DNA from: JADMJV01 sp964649085
GTDB lineage: Bacteria; Vulcanimicrobiota; Xenobia; Xenobiales; JADMJV01
Direction of reading: 5' to 3'
NCBI GenBank assembly: GCA_964649085.1
Contig: CAZYPN010000018.1
Coordinates: 1 to 64,000 of the forward strand
DNA length: 64,000 nucleotides
The notes beneath the pieces are model-generated. The model worked only from the letters and a program-made list of their open reading frames with translations, did not search any database and was not told the DNA's origin. The number at the start of each line of letters is the position of its first letter. Positions within the stretch are counted from its first letter, which is position 1. The translations under genes were made by a program, and so were the position numbers. This document shows positions 24,939-33,036 of the stretch, one piece after another.

Positions 24939-25955
24939 ATGGTCCTCGATACTCACTCTCGACCTCTGCGCAGCCTGCGCCTCTCGGTTACCGACCGGTG
25001 CAATCTGCGCTGTAGCTATTGCATGCCCGAAGAAGAGTACCTCTGGCTGGAGCGCGACCACCTGCTCACCTTCGAGGAAATCGTTCGGGTGGTGAGCTGT
25101 TTCCAGGCCCTGGGCGTCGAGCGCCTTCGCCTCACAGGTGGTGAGCCGCTGTTGCGGCGAGAACTCCCCCGCCTGCTCGAGATGTTGCAGCCCTTGGGTC
25201 TGGCCGAAGTAGCCATGACCAGCAACGGCATCTTGCTCCGCCGCTTTGCCGCCCAACTCAAGGCCGCCGGACTGCAGCGGCTGACCATCAGCCTGGATAC
25301 GCTCGATCCGCAAACCTTCGAGCGACTCTCGCGGCGCAGCGAACTCGGGGCCGTGCTCGAGGGTATCGAGGCCGCTCAGCAGGTCGGCTTCACGGGCATC
25401 AAACTCGACACCGTGCTGATCCGCGGGGTCAACGACCAGGAACTTCACTCGCTGGTGGAGTGGGCGGGTCAGCGTCAGCTCGAGGTTCGCTTCATTGAGT
25501 ATATGGACGTGGCCGGTGCCACCCGATGGCAGGCCGATCAGGTGGTTTCCCAGGCCGACATCCTGCAGTCTCTCCAGGCTCGCTGGGGTCCCGTGCAGCC
25601 CCTGGACGGCCGGGGAGCGGCGCCGGCTCAACGGTTCCGCCTTGCCCACGGTCAGGTGGTCGGCATCATCGCCTCGGTCACCCAGCCGTTCTGCGCCGAT
25701 TGCGACCGCTGCCGCCTGACCTCCGACGGCCAGATGTTGCGCTGCCTGTACGCCCGCGAGGGTCTGGATTTGCGCAAACTGCTGCGAGGGCAGGCTTCAG
25801 ACCAGCAGTTGGTTCTGGCGATCGGCGATTATTGGCAGCAGCGCCGCGATCGTGGCGCCGTAGAACGGGCGGCGCTACCGGCCCGCAGCAGTTTTGTCAG
25901 CCTGGACGAGTTGCGCCGCGAACCTCGCCTGGAGATGCATACCCGTGGAGGCTAG
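24939..25955 (+). CDS. moaA: GTP 3',8-cyclase, molybdenum cofactor biosynthesis
   Basis: 338 residues. N-terminal radical SAM motif CNLRCSYC (three Cys for the first 4Fe-4S cluster), SAM-binding LTGGEPLLR, and the C-terminal second-cluster motif CADCDRC with a further Cys at MLRC. The C-terminus ends in Gly-Gly, as needed for MoaA activity. It rearranges GTP to (8S)-3',8-cyclo-7,8-dihydro-GTP, the first step of molybdopterin synthesis. No other moa gene is visible in the window. It overlaps the tetR start by 11 nt. Confidence 0.96.
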   Translation: MVLDTHSRPLRSLRLSVTDRCNLRCSYCMPEEEYLWLERDHLLTFEEIVRVVSCFQALGVERLRLTGGEPLLRRELPRLLEMLQPLGLAEVAMTSNGILLRRFAAQLKAAGLQRLTISLDTLDPQTFERLSRRSELGAVLEGIEAAQQVGFTGIKLDTVLIRGVNDQELHSLVEWAGQRQLEVRFIEYMDVAGATRWQADQVVSQADILQSLQARWGPVQPLDGRGAAPAQRFRLAHGQVVGIIASVTQPFCADCDRCRLTSDGQMLRCLYAREGLDLRKLLRGQASDQQLVLAIGDYWQQRRDRGAVERAALPARSSFVSLDELRREPRLEMHTRGG

Positions 25956-26610
25956 CGGAACCAACCGCAGCGCCGCCCGGCGCCAGCGTCAGCGAAGCGA
26001 ACTGCGAGAGAAAATCCTTCAGGCCGCTCGCCAGCTCTTCGCCGAGCACGAGTTCAACGAGGTGTCTTTGAGGCGTATTGCCGACGCCATCGACTATTCG
26101 GCCACCACCATTTATCTGCATTTCAAAGACAAGAACGAGCTGGTGCTGGAGCTGATTGCCGAGGGTTTCGAAGCCCTCAAGCAACGCATGCTCGAGGGCT
26201 ATCATCCCGACCCGCTGGTGACCCTGCGCCAGTCGGCGCTATTCTATTTGGGATTTGGCGTCGAGCAGCCTCACCTCTACCGCCTGATGTTCCAGCTGCG
26301 CGATCCCGAGCTCAATCGCCTCACTCGCGAACACCGCGATCGCATTACGGGCGGCTGTTTCGAGTATCTGCTCGAGACCATCGGCCGCCTGCGACAGCAG
26401 GGGCAGCTGGTCGAGGGCCACAGCGACATGCTGTTGGCCCACTACTTCTGGGCCAGCCTCCACGGCGCTTGCAGCCTGTGGATTTCCAGCATGCTCGATC
26501 GCATGCAGGCCGGCGAGCAGGAACGTTTTTTCGCCGCCACCGTCGAGCGTCTTTCTCTTTCCTTGCTGAAAGGGGAGGATGATACAGGCGAGCGAAAGCC
26601 GCCCCTATGA
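25945..26610 (+). CDS. TetR-family transcriptional regulator
   Basis: 221 residues from the GTG at 25945 inside the moaA 3' end. Arg-rich N-terminus, then the TetR HTH (AARQLFAEHEFNEVSLRRIA, YSATTIYLHFKDKNELVLEL). The C-terminal ligand domain (about 75-215) contains FWASLHGACSLWIS, typical of TetR_C subfamilies. Likely represses its own operon or the SDR downstream; the ligand is unknown. Overlaps the SDR gene by 4 nt (ATGA), a sign of co-translation. Confidence 0.92.
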   Translation: MEASGTNRSAARRQRQRSELREKILQAARQLFAEHEFNEVSLRRIADAIDYSATTIYLHFKDKNELVLELIAEGFEALKQRMLEGYHPDPLVTLRQSALFYLGFGVEQPHLYRLMFQLRDPELNRLTREHRDRITGGCFEYLLETIGRLRQQGQLVEGHSDMLLAHYFWASLHGACSLWISSMLDRMQAGEQERFFAATVERLSLSLLKGEDDTGERKPPL

Positions 26611-27359
26611 ACGATCAGATCTGTTGGGTGAGCGGCGCTTCGGCCGGAATCGGCCGAGCCGCCGTCGAGCGTTTTGCCCAGGCCGGCGCGCGAGTACTGG
26701 CCATCGCCCGGCGCCAGCAGCGCCTGGCCGAGTTAGAACAGCGCTTTCCGAACCAGGTTCGGGCTTTGGCCGTCGACGTTACCGACCTGCCCGCCCTGGG
26801 CGCCGCCCTGCAGGGTTTGGAAGAGCCCTGGTCGGCCCCCACGCTGCTGCTCAACAATGCCGGAGCTGCTTTCGGGCTGGGACTGGCCCAGAGTGCTCCC
26901 TGGGAAGACTGGCAGAAGATGGTCGACCTCAATGTCACCAGCTTGATGTTCCTCACCCACTTTGTGCTGCCCGGCATGGTGGCCCGCAATCGCGGCCATA
27001 TCCTGCAGCTGGGTTCCGTGGCCGGCACCTACCCCTACAAAGGGGGGAACGTTTACGGGGCCTGCAAGGCCTTTGTCGAGCAGTTTTCGCTCAACCTTCG
27101 ATGCGATCTTCTAGGCACCAGGGTGCGCGTTACCAACATCGAGCCTGGGGCTGTGCATACCGAGTTCTCCGAGGTTCGCTTTCAGGGCGACAAAGATCGC
27201 GCCGCTCAAGTCTATCAAGGCTTTCAACCCATTACGGCCGAGGATGTGGCCGAGTCGATTTTTTGGTGCGCCAATCTGCCCGCCCACGTCAATATCAACC
27301 GCCTGGAAATGATGCCGGTGGCTCAGGTCCCGGCCGGATTCGTCTGGCATCGGGAATGA
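26607..27359 (+). CDS. Short-chain dehydrogenase/reductase (YdfG-like)
   Basis: 250 residues. Rossmann motif SGASAGIGRA, NNAG at about residue 88, catalytic Ser in LGSVAG, and YGACK (Tyr-x3-Lys). Overall arrangement and the C-terminal NINRLEMMPVAQ resemble NADP-dependent 3-hydroxy acid dehydrogenases such as YdfG. ATG overlaps the tetR stop, and its own stop overlaps the next small gene (ATGA). The substrate cannot be determined. Confidence 0.93.
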   Translation: MNDQICWVSGASAGIGRAAVERFAQAGARVLAIARRQQRLAELEQRFPNQVRALAVDVTDLPALGAALQGLEEPWSAPTLLLNNAGAAFGLGLAQSAPWEDWQKMVDLNVTSLMFLTHFVLPGMVARNRGHILQLGSVAGTYPYKGGNVYGACKAFVEQFSLNLRCDLLGTRVRVTNIEPGAVHTEFSEVRFQGDKDRAAQVYQGFQPITAEDVAESIFWCANLPAHVNINRLEMMPVAQVPAGFVWHRE

Positions 27360-27703
27360 CCCTCGAGGAGTGGCTTGAAACCTATCCTCAAAGTCCGCTC
27401 AGCGTGTTGGCGGGGCTGCTTCAGGAATACCAGCAGGGTGGGCGCGAGGCCGAGGACATGTTAAGTGCTCTCCAGGTGTTCGACGAATTTCTTCAAGAGT
27501 GGGCTGAGGCCGTTATGGAAGAAGATCAAGACCCCACCATTACGGGCGACCTGCTGGATTCGTTACAGGGGCTGGCCGATGCCGCCGGCATCGTGCGAGA
27601 GTACGTCGAGTCGGGCGAGGAAGAGCTGGCCGAAGAGGCCCTGGCCCTGGCCATCCAGGCTCAAGAGGGTTTGCTCGACGTTATGGAACTCACCTTCGAG
27701 TGA
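27356..27703 (+). CDS. Small acidic helical protein
   Basis: 115 residues from the ATG at 27356 (overlapping the SDR stop). Extremely acidic, with helical stretches LAGLLQEYQQGGREAEDML and EEELAEEALALAIQAQEGLL. No Cys and almost no basic residues. No family recognised; might bind a basic partner. Last gene of the moaA-tetR-SDR operon. Confidence 0.75.
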   Translation: MTLEEWLETYPQSPLSVLAGLLQEYQQGGREAEDMLSALQVFDEFLQEWAEAVMEEDQDPTITGDLLDSLQGLADAAGIVREYVESGEEELAEEALALAIQAQEGLLDVMELTFE

Positions 27704-27725
27704 AATAAATTCAAATAACCGAGCC

Positions 27726-27771
27726 TTTGTTCGAGGAGAACGGGCTTCAGGCGGGTAGCTTATCGAACAAA
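27726..27771. repeat. Inverted repeat upstream of the methyltransferase
   Basis: Perfect 9-bp arms (TTTGTTCGA at 27726-27734 and TCGAACAAA at 27763-27771) separated by 28 nt, 20 nt before the methyltransferase start. It may be an operator, or a loose terminator of the upstream operon (CTTTTC follows). Either role is only inferred. Confidence 0.45.
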
Positions 27772-27791
27772 CTTTTCCCTGGAGGCGCGGC

Positions 27792-28889
27792 ATGCTACCC
27801 CTCGAGTCCTTTGAATCTCAAGTTCCTTCAGCCCGCAGTGCGGCCCGGTTTCTGCCTCGCCAACCGGTGTTCCAGTTGCTCGACGATTGCCTCCAGAGCC
27901 CCAGCCTCGAAGCCATGAGGGCCAGCCTGGCCGAGTTGAGTGACCTGATTCCGCGCAGCGTCCGTCAGTGTGGACCCCAACCTCTGCGCGTGCGCCCCGA
28001 CATCTGGGTTGGTCAGCTGCGTCAGATCCGCGAAAGTCGCACCCTGGAACGGGCCCGCCATTACCTCAAGCGTCTGCGTAAGAGCTTCGACGAAGCGCGC
28101 ACGCCGCGCTTTTCCGACCTTAACTTGCGGCGCTGGCAGGAGTATGACGACCTGTGGACCGACTCGCTCTGGAACATCGAGCGCCGAGACCGTAGCGGTC
28201 AGCATTCGGGTCACTACTGGGGGAACTTCGTGCCCCAGATCCCGCACCAACTCATGCGCCGCTTCAGTCGTGCTGGCGAGTGGGTGCTCGACCCGTTTCT
28301 GGGCAGTGGTACCACGCTGATCGAGGCCCGTCGTCTGGGGAGAAATGCGCTGGGGGTCGAGCTGCAGGAATCGGTGGCCAGGGAAACCTGGAGCCGGGTC
28401 CAGCGCGAGGACAATCCCCATCGGGTGCAGTCGGTGGTGGCTCAGGGCAACAGCCAGTCTTTGAACTTCAAAGAGTTGCTCCAGCAGCACCAGATTCCGG
28501 CCGTGCAGCTGGCGATTTTGCACCCTCCGTATCACGACATCATTCGCTTCAGTGAACAGCCCGAGGACCTTTCCAACTGCCCCGACGTCGATGCCTTTGT
28601 CGATCGTCTGGGGGCCGTAGTGCAGGGAGTGGCCAGCGTGCTTGAGAAAAAACGCTTCCTGGCACTGGTCATCGGTGACAAGTATGCCGGCCAGAACTGG
28701 ACCCCGCTGGGATTTTTGTCGATGCAGCGAGTTCAAGAACTGGGATTTCAGTTGAAGAGCATCGTGGTGAAGAATTTCGAAGAGACTCTGGGCAAGCGCA
28801 GTCAGCGCGAGTTGTGGCGCTACCGAGCGCTGGCCGGGGGCTTCTACGTATTCAAGCACGAATACGTGTTTCTCTTTCAAAAGGGGTAG
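27792..28889 (+). CDS. DNA methyltransferase (N4-cytosine/N6-adenine type)
   Basis: 365 residues, ATG after GGAGG. C-terminal half has the AdoMet-binding motif I (LDPFLGSGTTLIEARRLG) and the catalytic motif IV as HPPYHD, a variant of (S/D)PPY. The order motif I before IV fits the beta-class-like N4/N6 methyltransferases. The N-terminal 150 residues are helical and unrecognised and may recognise DNA. No restriction endonuclease is nearby, so it is a solitary, possibly epigenetic, enzyme. Another solitary methyltransferase lies at 62697-63908. Confidence 0.87.
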   Translation: MLPLESFESQVPSARSAARFLPRQPVFQLLDDCLQSPSLEAMRASLAELSDLIPRSVRQCGPQPLRVRPDIWVGQLRQIRESRTLERARHYLKRLRKSFDEARTPRFSDLNLRRWQEYDDLWTDSLWNIERRDRSGQHSGHYWGNFVPQIPHQLMRRFSRAGEWVLDPFLGSGTTLIEARRLGRNALGVELQESVARETWSRVQREDNPHRVQSVVAQGNSQSLNFKELLQQHQIPAVQLAILHPPYHDIIRFSEQPEDLSNCPDVDAFVDRLGAVVQGVASVLEKKRFLALVIGDKYAGQNWTPLGFLSMQRVQELGFQLKSIVVKNFEETLGKRSQRELWRYRALAGGFYVFKHEYVFLFQKG

Positions 28890-28891
28890 CT

Positions 28892-29497
28892 TTGACCGAG
28901 GTTGAGATTTTAGAGCGGCTGCACCCGATCTTTGCCCAGGAGGGCCTGGAGGTCGAGTTGCTCGGTCGACGCGACCAGTGCTTGCTGGTTCGCGCCCGCC
29001 GCACCCGCCCGGGCACTCCCGTGGCCTTTCTGATGAAGGCTCTGGAAGGCACTTTGCGACGCTATCACGAGTCGCTGCGCGAGGTCGAGCTGGCCGAGTA
29101 CGACCCCGGCGAGGATCTCGGGCCCCCGCCCGCTCCCTCGCCCGATTTCGAGAAAGTCCTCAAGCACCGCGCATCCTCTGGAGCATTGCGGTTGCCGCCC
29201 CGCCCCGGATTGGACCTGACCGGCTGCGATCGGGCCCAGGCCGCTCGGGCCTTGGAACAGGCCCACAAGATGTGGTCCGATCAGGTCGCGCGTTTTTGGG
29301 TCAAAGGCTGCTCCCAGGATCCGGTAAAGCGGGCGCTGGACAAGTGGCAGAGCTTTTATCAGGCGGCTCAGTCCGTCAACCTCGAGGACGACGTGGCCGA
29401 GGTGGTGCTCGATGCCGGCCCGCCCGCGCCGCCTCAGGAAGAGACGATCTTCTGGTTCCCGGCCCGGCTCATGCTGATCGGAGAGGATCTTCCGTGA
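28892..29497 (+). CDS. Hypothetical protein with a cysteine-free NifU-like N-terminus
   Basis: 201 residues from the TTG at 28892 (GGGG ribosome-binding stretch at 28883-28886). The first 70 residues (VEILERLHPIFAQEGLEVEL, CLLVRARRTRPGTP, LMKALEGTLRRY) have the helix-strand-helix layout of the NifU C-terminal scaffold domain, but the cluster-binding CxxC is replaced by RPGT. Residues 110-180 form helices with a Trp-rich stretch. It follows the methyltransferase by 2 nt and overlaps the next gene (GTGA). The NifU relation is only visual and needs a profile search. Confidence 0.65.
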   Translation: MTEVEILERLHPIFAQEGLEVELLGRRDQCLLVRARRTRPGTPVAFLMKALEGTLRRYHESLREVELAEYDPGEDLGPPPAPSPDFEKVLKHRASSGALRLPPRPGLDLTGCDRAQAARALEQAHKMWSDQVARFWVKGCSQDPVKRALDKWQSFYQAAQSVNLEDDVAEVVLDAGPPAPPQEETIFWFPARLMLIGEDLP

Positions 29498-29829
29498 GTC
29501 CCCGTCCCCGAACCCCGGCCTCGGCCCGGGCCCCGAAGGGGGCCGCCAGCCCCGAACGGCCGGCCCGTCCTCGACCTCGCAAAAGTTCCAAAAAGGTGCC
29601 GCCCCGTCCCGCTGGCGTGTGGACCTGGAAAACTCCCGATGAAGCCTGGAAAACTCGTTGGGCACTCAAGCTGATCGCTCTCACGTTGGCTCTGGTCGCT
29701 CTCTGGGGCGGCGAAGTACAGCTCAACGCTCAGGAGTGGAAGGTGGGGTTGCGCAATCTGCAGGGGCGGCCCTGGATCGGGCTTACCTGGGGTAAAGACC
29801 ACGGCCCGCGCTTCTGGAGAGCTCGCTGA
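29494..29829 (+). CDS. Small membrane-anchored Pro/Arg-rich protein
   Basis: 111 residues from the GTG at 29494 overlapping the upstream stop. The first 50 residues are Pro, Arg and Lys-rich (RPRTPASARAP, PARPRPRKSSKK). One membrane segment near residues 62-80 (LKLIALTLALVALWGG), then a short periplasmic tail ending at WRAR. No family recognised. The basic cytoplasmic part might bind nucleic acid or acidic lipid. Third gene of the operon after the methyltransferase. Confidence 0.65.
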   Translation: MSPRPRTPASARAPKGAASPERPARPRPRKSSKKVPPRPAGVWTWKTPDEAWKTRWALKLIALTLALVALWGGEVQLNAQEWKVGLRNLQGRPWIGLTWGKDHGPRFWRAR

Positions 29830-29858
29830 AGGGCTGGATTCAGGGGCTTCAGCTGGAT

Positions 29859-31328
29859 TTGCGCTCGCTGGCCTGTCTGCGCATTGCTCTGGGGTTGCTG
29901 TTGCTGCTCGATCTGGGCGTTCGCGCCTGCTGGCTCGAGGCCCACTACTGCGATAGCGGAGCCCAGCCCAGGGGCGAGATTCTGCGCATGAACTGGCATC
30001 CCGAATACTGGTCGGTCTTCATGATCGCCGGTAGCTGGCCCCTGCAGGCCCTGCTGTTCCTGGCCACAGGTCTTTGCTATCTGTGTCTCACGGTGGGCTA
30101 CCGCACGCGCGCTGCCAGCCTGCTTTCCTGGCTCATGCTGGTCTCGCTGCAGAATCGCAACGGGATTATCGAAGACGGCGGCGACAGCTATTTTCGCCTG
30201 TTGCTGTTCTGGCTGGCCTTCACCCCGTGGGGGGCCCGCTGGTCGGTGGATGCCGCACGCTGCCCCCCTTCCCCGGCCGCCCCCAAGGCTGTGTTGGGCT
30301 GGTCGGGGCTGGCCTATCTGTGGCAGTTGTCGCTGATCTATTGGGCGGCCTACGCGCTGAAGAGCGCGCCCGAATGGACCACCACGGGCACGGCTTTGCA
30401 GCAGGCGCTGGCCGTCGATCAAATCACCTCGCCAGTGGCGGCCTGGTTGCGTCCTTACCCCCAGGCCATGAAGTTTCTGACCTTCGCCGTGCTCTATTTT
30501 GAAGGCTGTGTGCCCTTTCTTTTCTGGATCAACGGATGGACTCGAACTCTGGCGGTGCTGGGCTTGACCCTCATGCACCTGGGATTTGGCACCTTCATGC
30601 ATCTGGGCGTCTTTGCTCCGGTGGCTTCCATTGCCAGTTGGGGCCTCATCCCGGGTCGATTTTGGGAGGCCCTCGCGCGCGGTCGCGCTTTCCCCCGGAC
30701 CTGGCGCTGGCCCTTGCCCGGAGGTGAAAACCCTGCACCCCGTCCGGAACGTTGGCCGATTCGGGCCCTGCAGTTCTACCTGTTGCTGCGCATCACCCAG
30801 ATGAACTTGGTGGTCTTCCAAGGCAGCCAGTTTCCCCCTCATCCTCAGGATCTGAGGTTCTTGCGCCTCGACCAACGCTGGAACATGTTCGCACCTCGGC
30901 CGCTGGTCGACGATGGCTACTGCGTGGCCGTGGGTGAAACCCGCAGCGGAGAGTGGGTCAACCTCTGGCTACAAGGCGGTGCGCTCGAGTGGGAGAAGCC
31001 TGCTCGGTTGGCAAGTCAGTATCCCGATGCCCGCTGGCGCAAATTGATGATGAATCTGCAGCTCCCTCAGGGCGAGGGCTGGAGGGCTCCTTTGCTCGCC
31101 TATCTGTGCCGGCGCTGGCAGCGAGCCCATCCCCAGAGCCCACTGCGTTCGGCTCGTCTTTACGCCTTTCGCGAAAGCACCCAGGTCGACGGCCGTGAAG
31201 CGCCGCCTTTCCTGTTGTTCATGGCCTACCGGGGGGTCGATTCACTGACGGCCGGTAGCGAGTTTCGCGCCTACCCAAACCTCGAGAGCGGTTTTGAGGT
31301 GTTGCGCCTCAGTCGGGGCTCCGACTGA
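29859..31328 (+). CDS. HTTM-domain membrane protein (gamma-carboxylase-like)
   Basis: 489 residues with a TTG start at 29859; in-frame codons continue upstream (KGWIQGLQLD) to about 29826, and a CTG start there is possible. Residues 1-320 contain about seven membrane segments and HTTM motifs (LACLRIALG, RNGIIEDGGDSYFRLLLFW, VLYFEGCVPFLFW), the fold of vitamin K-dependent gamma-carboxylase-like proteins. The C-terminal region has LDQRWNMFAPRP, which recurs in bacterial HTTM proteins of unknown reaction. It abuts the channel gene without a gap. Confidence 0.87.
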   Translation: MRSLACLRIALGLLLLLDLGVRACWLEAHYCDSGAQPRGEILRMNWHPEYWSVFMIAGSWPLQALLFLATGLCYLCLTVGYRTRAASLLSWLMLVSLQNRNGIIEDGGDSYFRLLLFWLAFTPWGARWSVDAARCPPSPAAPKAVLGWSGLAYLWQLSLIYWAAYALKSAPEWTTTGTALQQALAVDQITSPVAAWLRPYPQAMKFLTFAVLYFEGCVPFLFWINGWTRTLAVLGLTLMHLGFGTFMHLGVFAPVASIASWGLIPGRFWEALARGRAFPRTWRWPLPGGENPAPRPERWPIRALQFYLLLRITQMNLVVFQGSQFPPHPQDLRFLRLDQRWNMFAPRPLVDDGYCVAVGETRSGEWVNLWLQGGALEWEKPARLASQYPDARWRKLMMNLQLPQGEGWRAPLLAYLCRRWQRAHPQSPLRSARLYAFRESTQVDGREAPPFLLFMAYRGVDSLTAGSEFRAYPNLESGFEVLRLSRGSD

Positions 31329-32708
31329 ATGCGTCTCTGGGCGCGGCGATGGGTGCAGCATGCCTGGTTCGAGAGCCTGGTCGGGGTGCTGATCTTGCTC
31401 AGTTTGTTCCTGCTCATTCCGGAAGTCTCACTTCCGCTCGATCATCCCTGGATGAAGCTGGTGGAAAGGATGCAGGCGGCACTCACGGTGGTATTTGCGG
31501 GCGAGCTGGCCATCAGACTGCTGGCGGCCCGACGCAAGCTGCGTTTTCTGGTCGAGTGCTGGCCCGACATTCTGGCTCTGATTCCCATGTTCCGTGTGGC
31601 CCGCTTCTTGCGTCTCTTGCGCTTGCTTCGGCTCTATCGCCTGTTGGGCGTTGCCAGCCGCAGTTCGCTGATGCGCCATCGTTTGCTGCGGCGCGCACCC
31701 GACTACGCACTGGTCGGTCTTACGCTGTCTTTCTTCATCCTGGTGGGGTGCCTGGGACTCACGTTGTTCGAAGCTCCCAATCGGGGGTTCACACCGCTGC
31801 TCCATCACCTGTGGGTCAGCATCTTCACGCTGGCGCAGGTGGAATATGCCTCGGAGCTACCTCAATCGCTGGGCGGCAAGTTGGTGCTGCTGGGCATCGA
31901 GTTGTCCGGGCTCACCCTGTTCGCCGTGCTCAGCGCCACCGCATCGGCTTTGCTGGTCAACAAATTGAGAGAGGGGATCTGGCTTCCCGTGCAGCTTGAA
32001 GAACTAGAGGACCACGTGATTGTCTGTGGTTGGAACTCCGGATTGGAAGCCACGTTGCGCCAGCTTCAGCGCCATCCCGAGTTTGCCAATCGCGACTTTG
32101 TGGTGGTCGCCGACCGAAAAGAGCTTCCCGAGCTTCTCGATCTGCCCATTCGCCACCGGGTCCGGTTGGTGCGCGACGATTTCACGCGCATCGAGGTGCT
32201 CGAGCGCTGCAACGTGGCCAGGGCTTCGGTGGCCCTGATCGTTTCCGATGTGGCCCATGGTCGCAGTCGCCAGGATGCCGATGCTCGCACCGTGCTGGCG
32301 GCTCTGACGATCGAGAAGCTCAACCCCTCGGTCTATACCTGTGCCGAACTGTCCAACGCGATGAACGAAAGTCACCTCAGAATGGGCCACGTGAACGAAG
32401 TGGTGATCACCCAGGACCTGGCCGGTCATCTGCTGGCTCAGGCGGCGGTTTCGCCCGTCAGTTGGCGGGCGCTGCATGAACTGGTCCAGCCTCATCATCC
32501 CGAGCAGGGTCTGGCGACCTTCGAGCCTGACCCCCAGTGGCTGGGTCAGCCGTTTGACGAATGCGTGGTGCGAGCGCTGGCCAGCAAAGGAGTGCTTCTG
32601 GTCGGACTGCAGTCCAGTGACGAAGGCCTCATGCTCAATCCACGGGGGAGGCGGGTCCAATCCGGGGACTTGCTGGTGGGAATTCCGCCGCAGAACTCGG
32701 TACAATAA
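31329..32708 (+). CDS. Voltage-gated-like ion channel with RCK/TrkA-N domain
   Basis: 459 residues; ATG directly follows the HTTM stop. Six membrane segments, with an S4-like helix rich in Arg (RVARFLRLLRLLRLYRLLG). The pore loop reads LHHLWVSIFTLAQVEYAS and lacks the TVGYG potassium filter. Then a Rossmann RCK/TrkA-N domain (VIVCGWNSGLEATLRQL, VVADR, DARTVLAALTIEKL) and a TrkA-C-like end (CVVRALASKGVLLVG). Domain layout resembles nucleotide-gated channels of the CASTOR/POLLUX or Kch type. Ion selectivity is uncertain because the filter is unusual. Confidence 0.85.
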   Translation: MRLWARRWVQHAWFESLVGVLILLSLFLLIPEVSLPLDHPWMKLVERMQAALTVVFAGELAIRLLAARRKLRFLVECWPDILALIPMFRVARFLRLLRLLRLYRLLGVASRSSLMRHRLLRRAPDYALVGLTLSFFILVGCLGLTLFEAPNRGFTPLLHHLWVSIFTLAQVEYASELPQSLGGKLVLLGIELSGLTLFAVLSATASALLVNKLREGIWLPVQLEELEDHVIVCGWNSGLEATLRQLQRHPEFANRDFVVVADRKELPELLDLPIRHRVRLVRDDFTRIEVLERCNVARASVALIVSDVAHGRSRQDADARTVLAALTIEKLNPSVYTCAELSNAMNESHLRMGHVNEVVITQDLAGHLLAQAAVSPVSWRALHELVQPHHPEQGLATFEPDPQWLGQPFDECVVRALASKGVLLVGLQSSDEGLMLNPRGRRVQSGDLLVGIPPQNSVQ

Positions 32709-32711
32709 AAA

Positions 32712-32751
32712 GGACCTCGCGCGTTCGGGGGGGGTCATCCGCTTGAGGTCC
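32712..32751. repeat. Hairpin 1 with G8 loop
   Basis: Stem GGACCTC (32712-32718) with GAGGTCC (32745-32751); the loop includes the 19-nt sequence TCGGGGGGGGTCATCCGCT at 32725-32743, repeated exactly in hairpin 2. On the minus strand the stem is followed by five U residues, so it can also look like a minus-strand terminator. Confidence 0.75.
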
Positions 32752-32866
32752 GCTCAGAGAGTAACAGGTTTCCGCCATTGGGGGGGAGGTATAAATATAC
32801 TATATTCACCCTCTGGATATCCGGAGTTGACCACCCCGAACTGGGCAACTTCGGACACAAATAATA

Positions 32867-32908
32867 AGAGCCCCTAGCGGTCGGGGGGGGTCATCCGCTA
32901 GGAGCTCT
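32867..32908. repeat. Hairpin 2 with identical G8 loop
   Basis: Stem of 14 bp with one mismatch (32867-32880 with 32895-32908), enclosing the 14-nt loop TCGGGGGGGGTCAT. The 19-nt sequence at 32881-32899 is identical to 32725-32743, while the outer stem sequences differ completely. Confidence 0.75.
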
Positions 32909-32923
32909 GGAGATAGAATAGCA

Positions 32924-32953
32924 CCTCCGACACTCGGAGGCAAGTCTTTTTTT
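32924..32953 (+). terminator. Rho-independent terminator
   Basis: Stem CCTCCGA/TCGGAGG (32924-32930, 32934-32940) with a 3-nt loop, followed after 6 nt by seven T residues. It ends transcription from the channel operon or from the candidate RNA. Confidence 0.85.
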
Positions 32954-33036
32954 ACTAGTTTTGGGTACGACTATGGTCTATTCTTGTTATTTGTCGGATT
33001 GGAGGTGTCAGCCGCCATCTGACAAATTCTCGCGCC

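Larger units (their letters stand above)
32709..32953 (+). ncRNA. Candidate structured RNA ending at a terminator
   Basis: Intergenic sequence containing two hairpins with the same G8 loop (32712-32751 and 32867-32908), an AT-rich middle (32791-32808), a weak hairpin at 32837-32855, and a rho-independent terminator at 32924-32953. No coding frame fits. Could be an independent RNA or the 3' untranslated region of the channel gene. Direction is inferred from the terminator. Confidence 0.35.

Noticed and set aside
27792..28889. Restriction-modification system
   Set aside because: No endonuclease or specificity subunit gene is near either methyltransferase.
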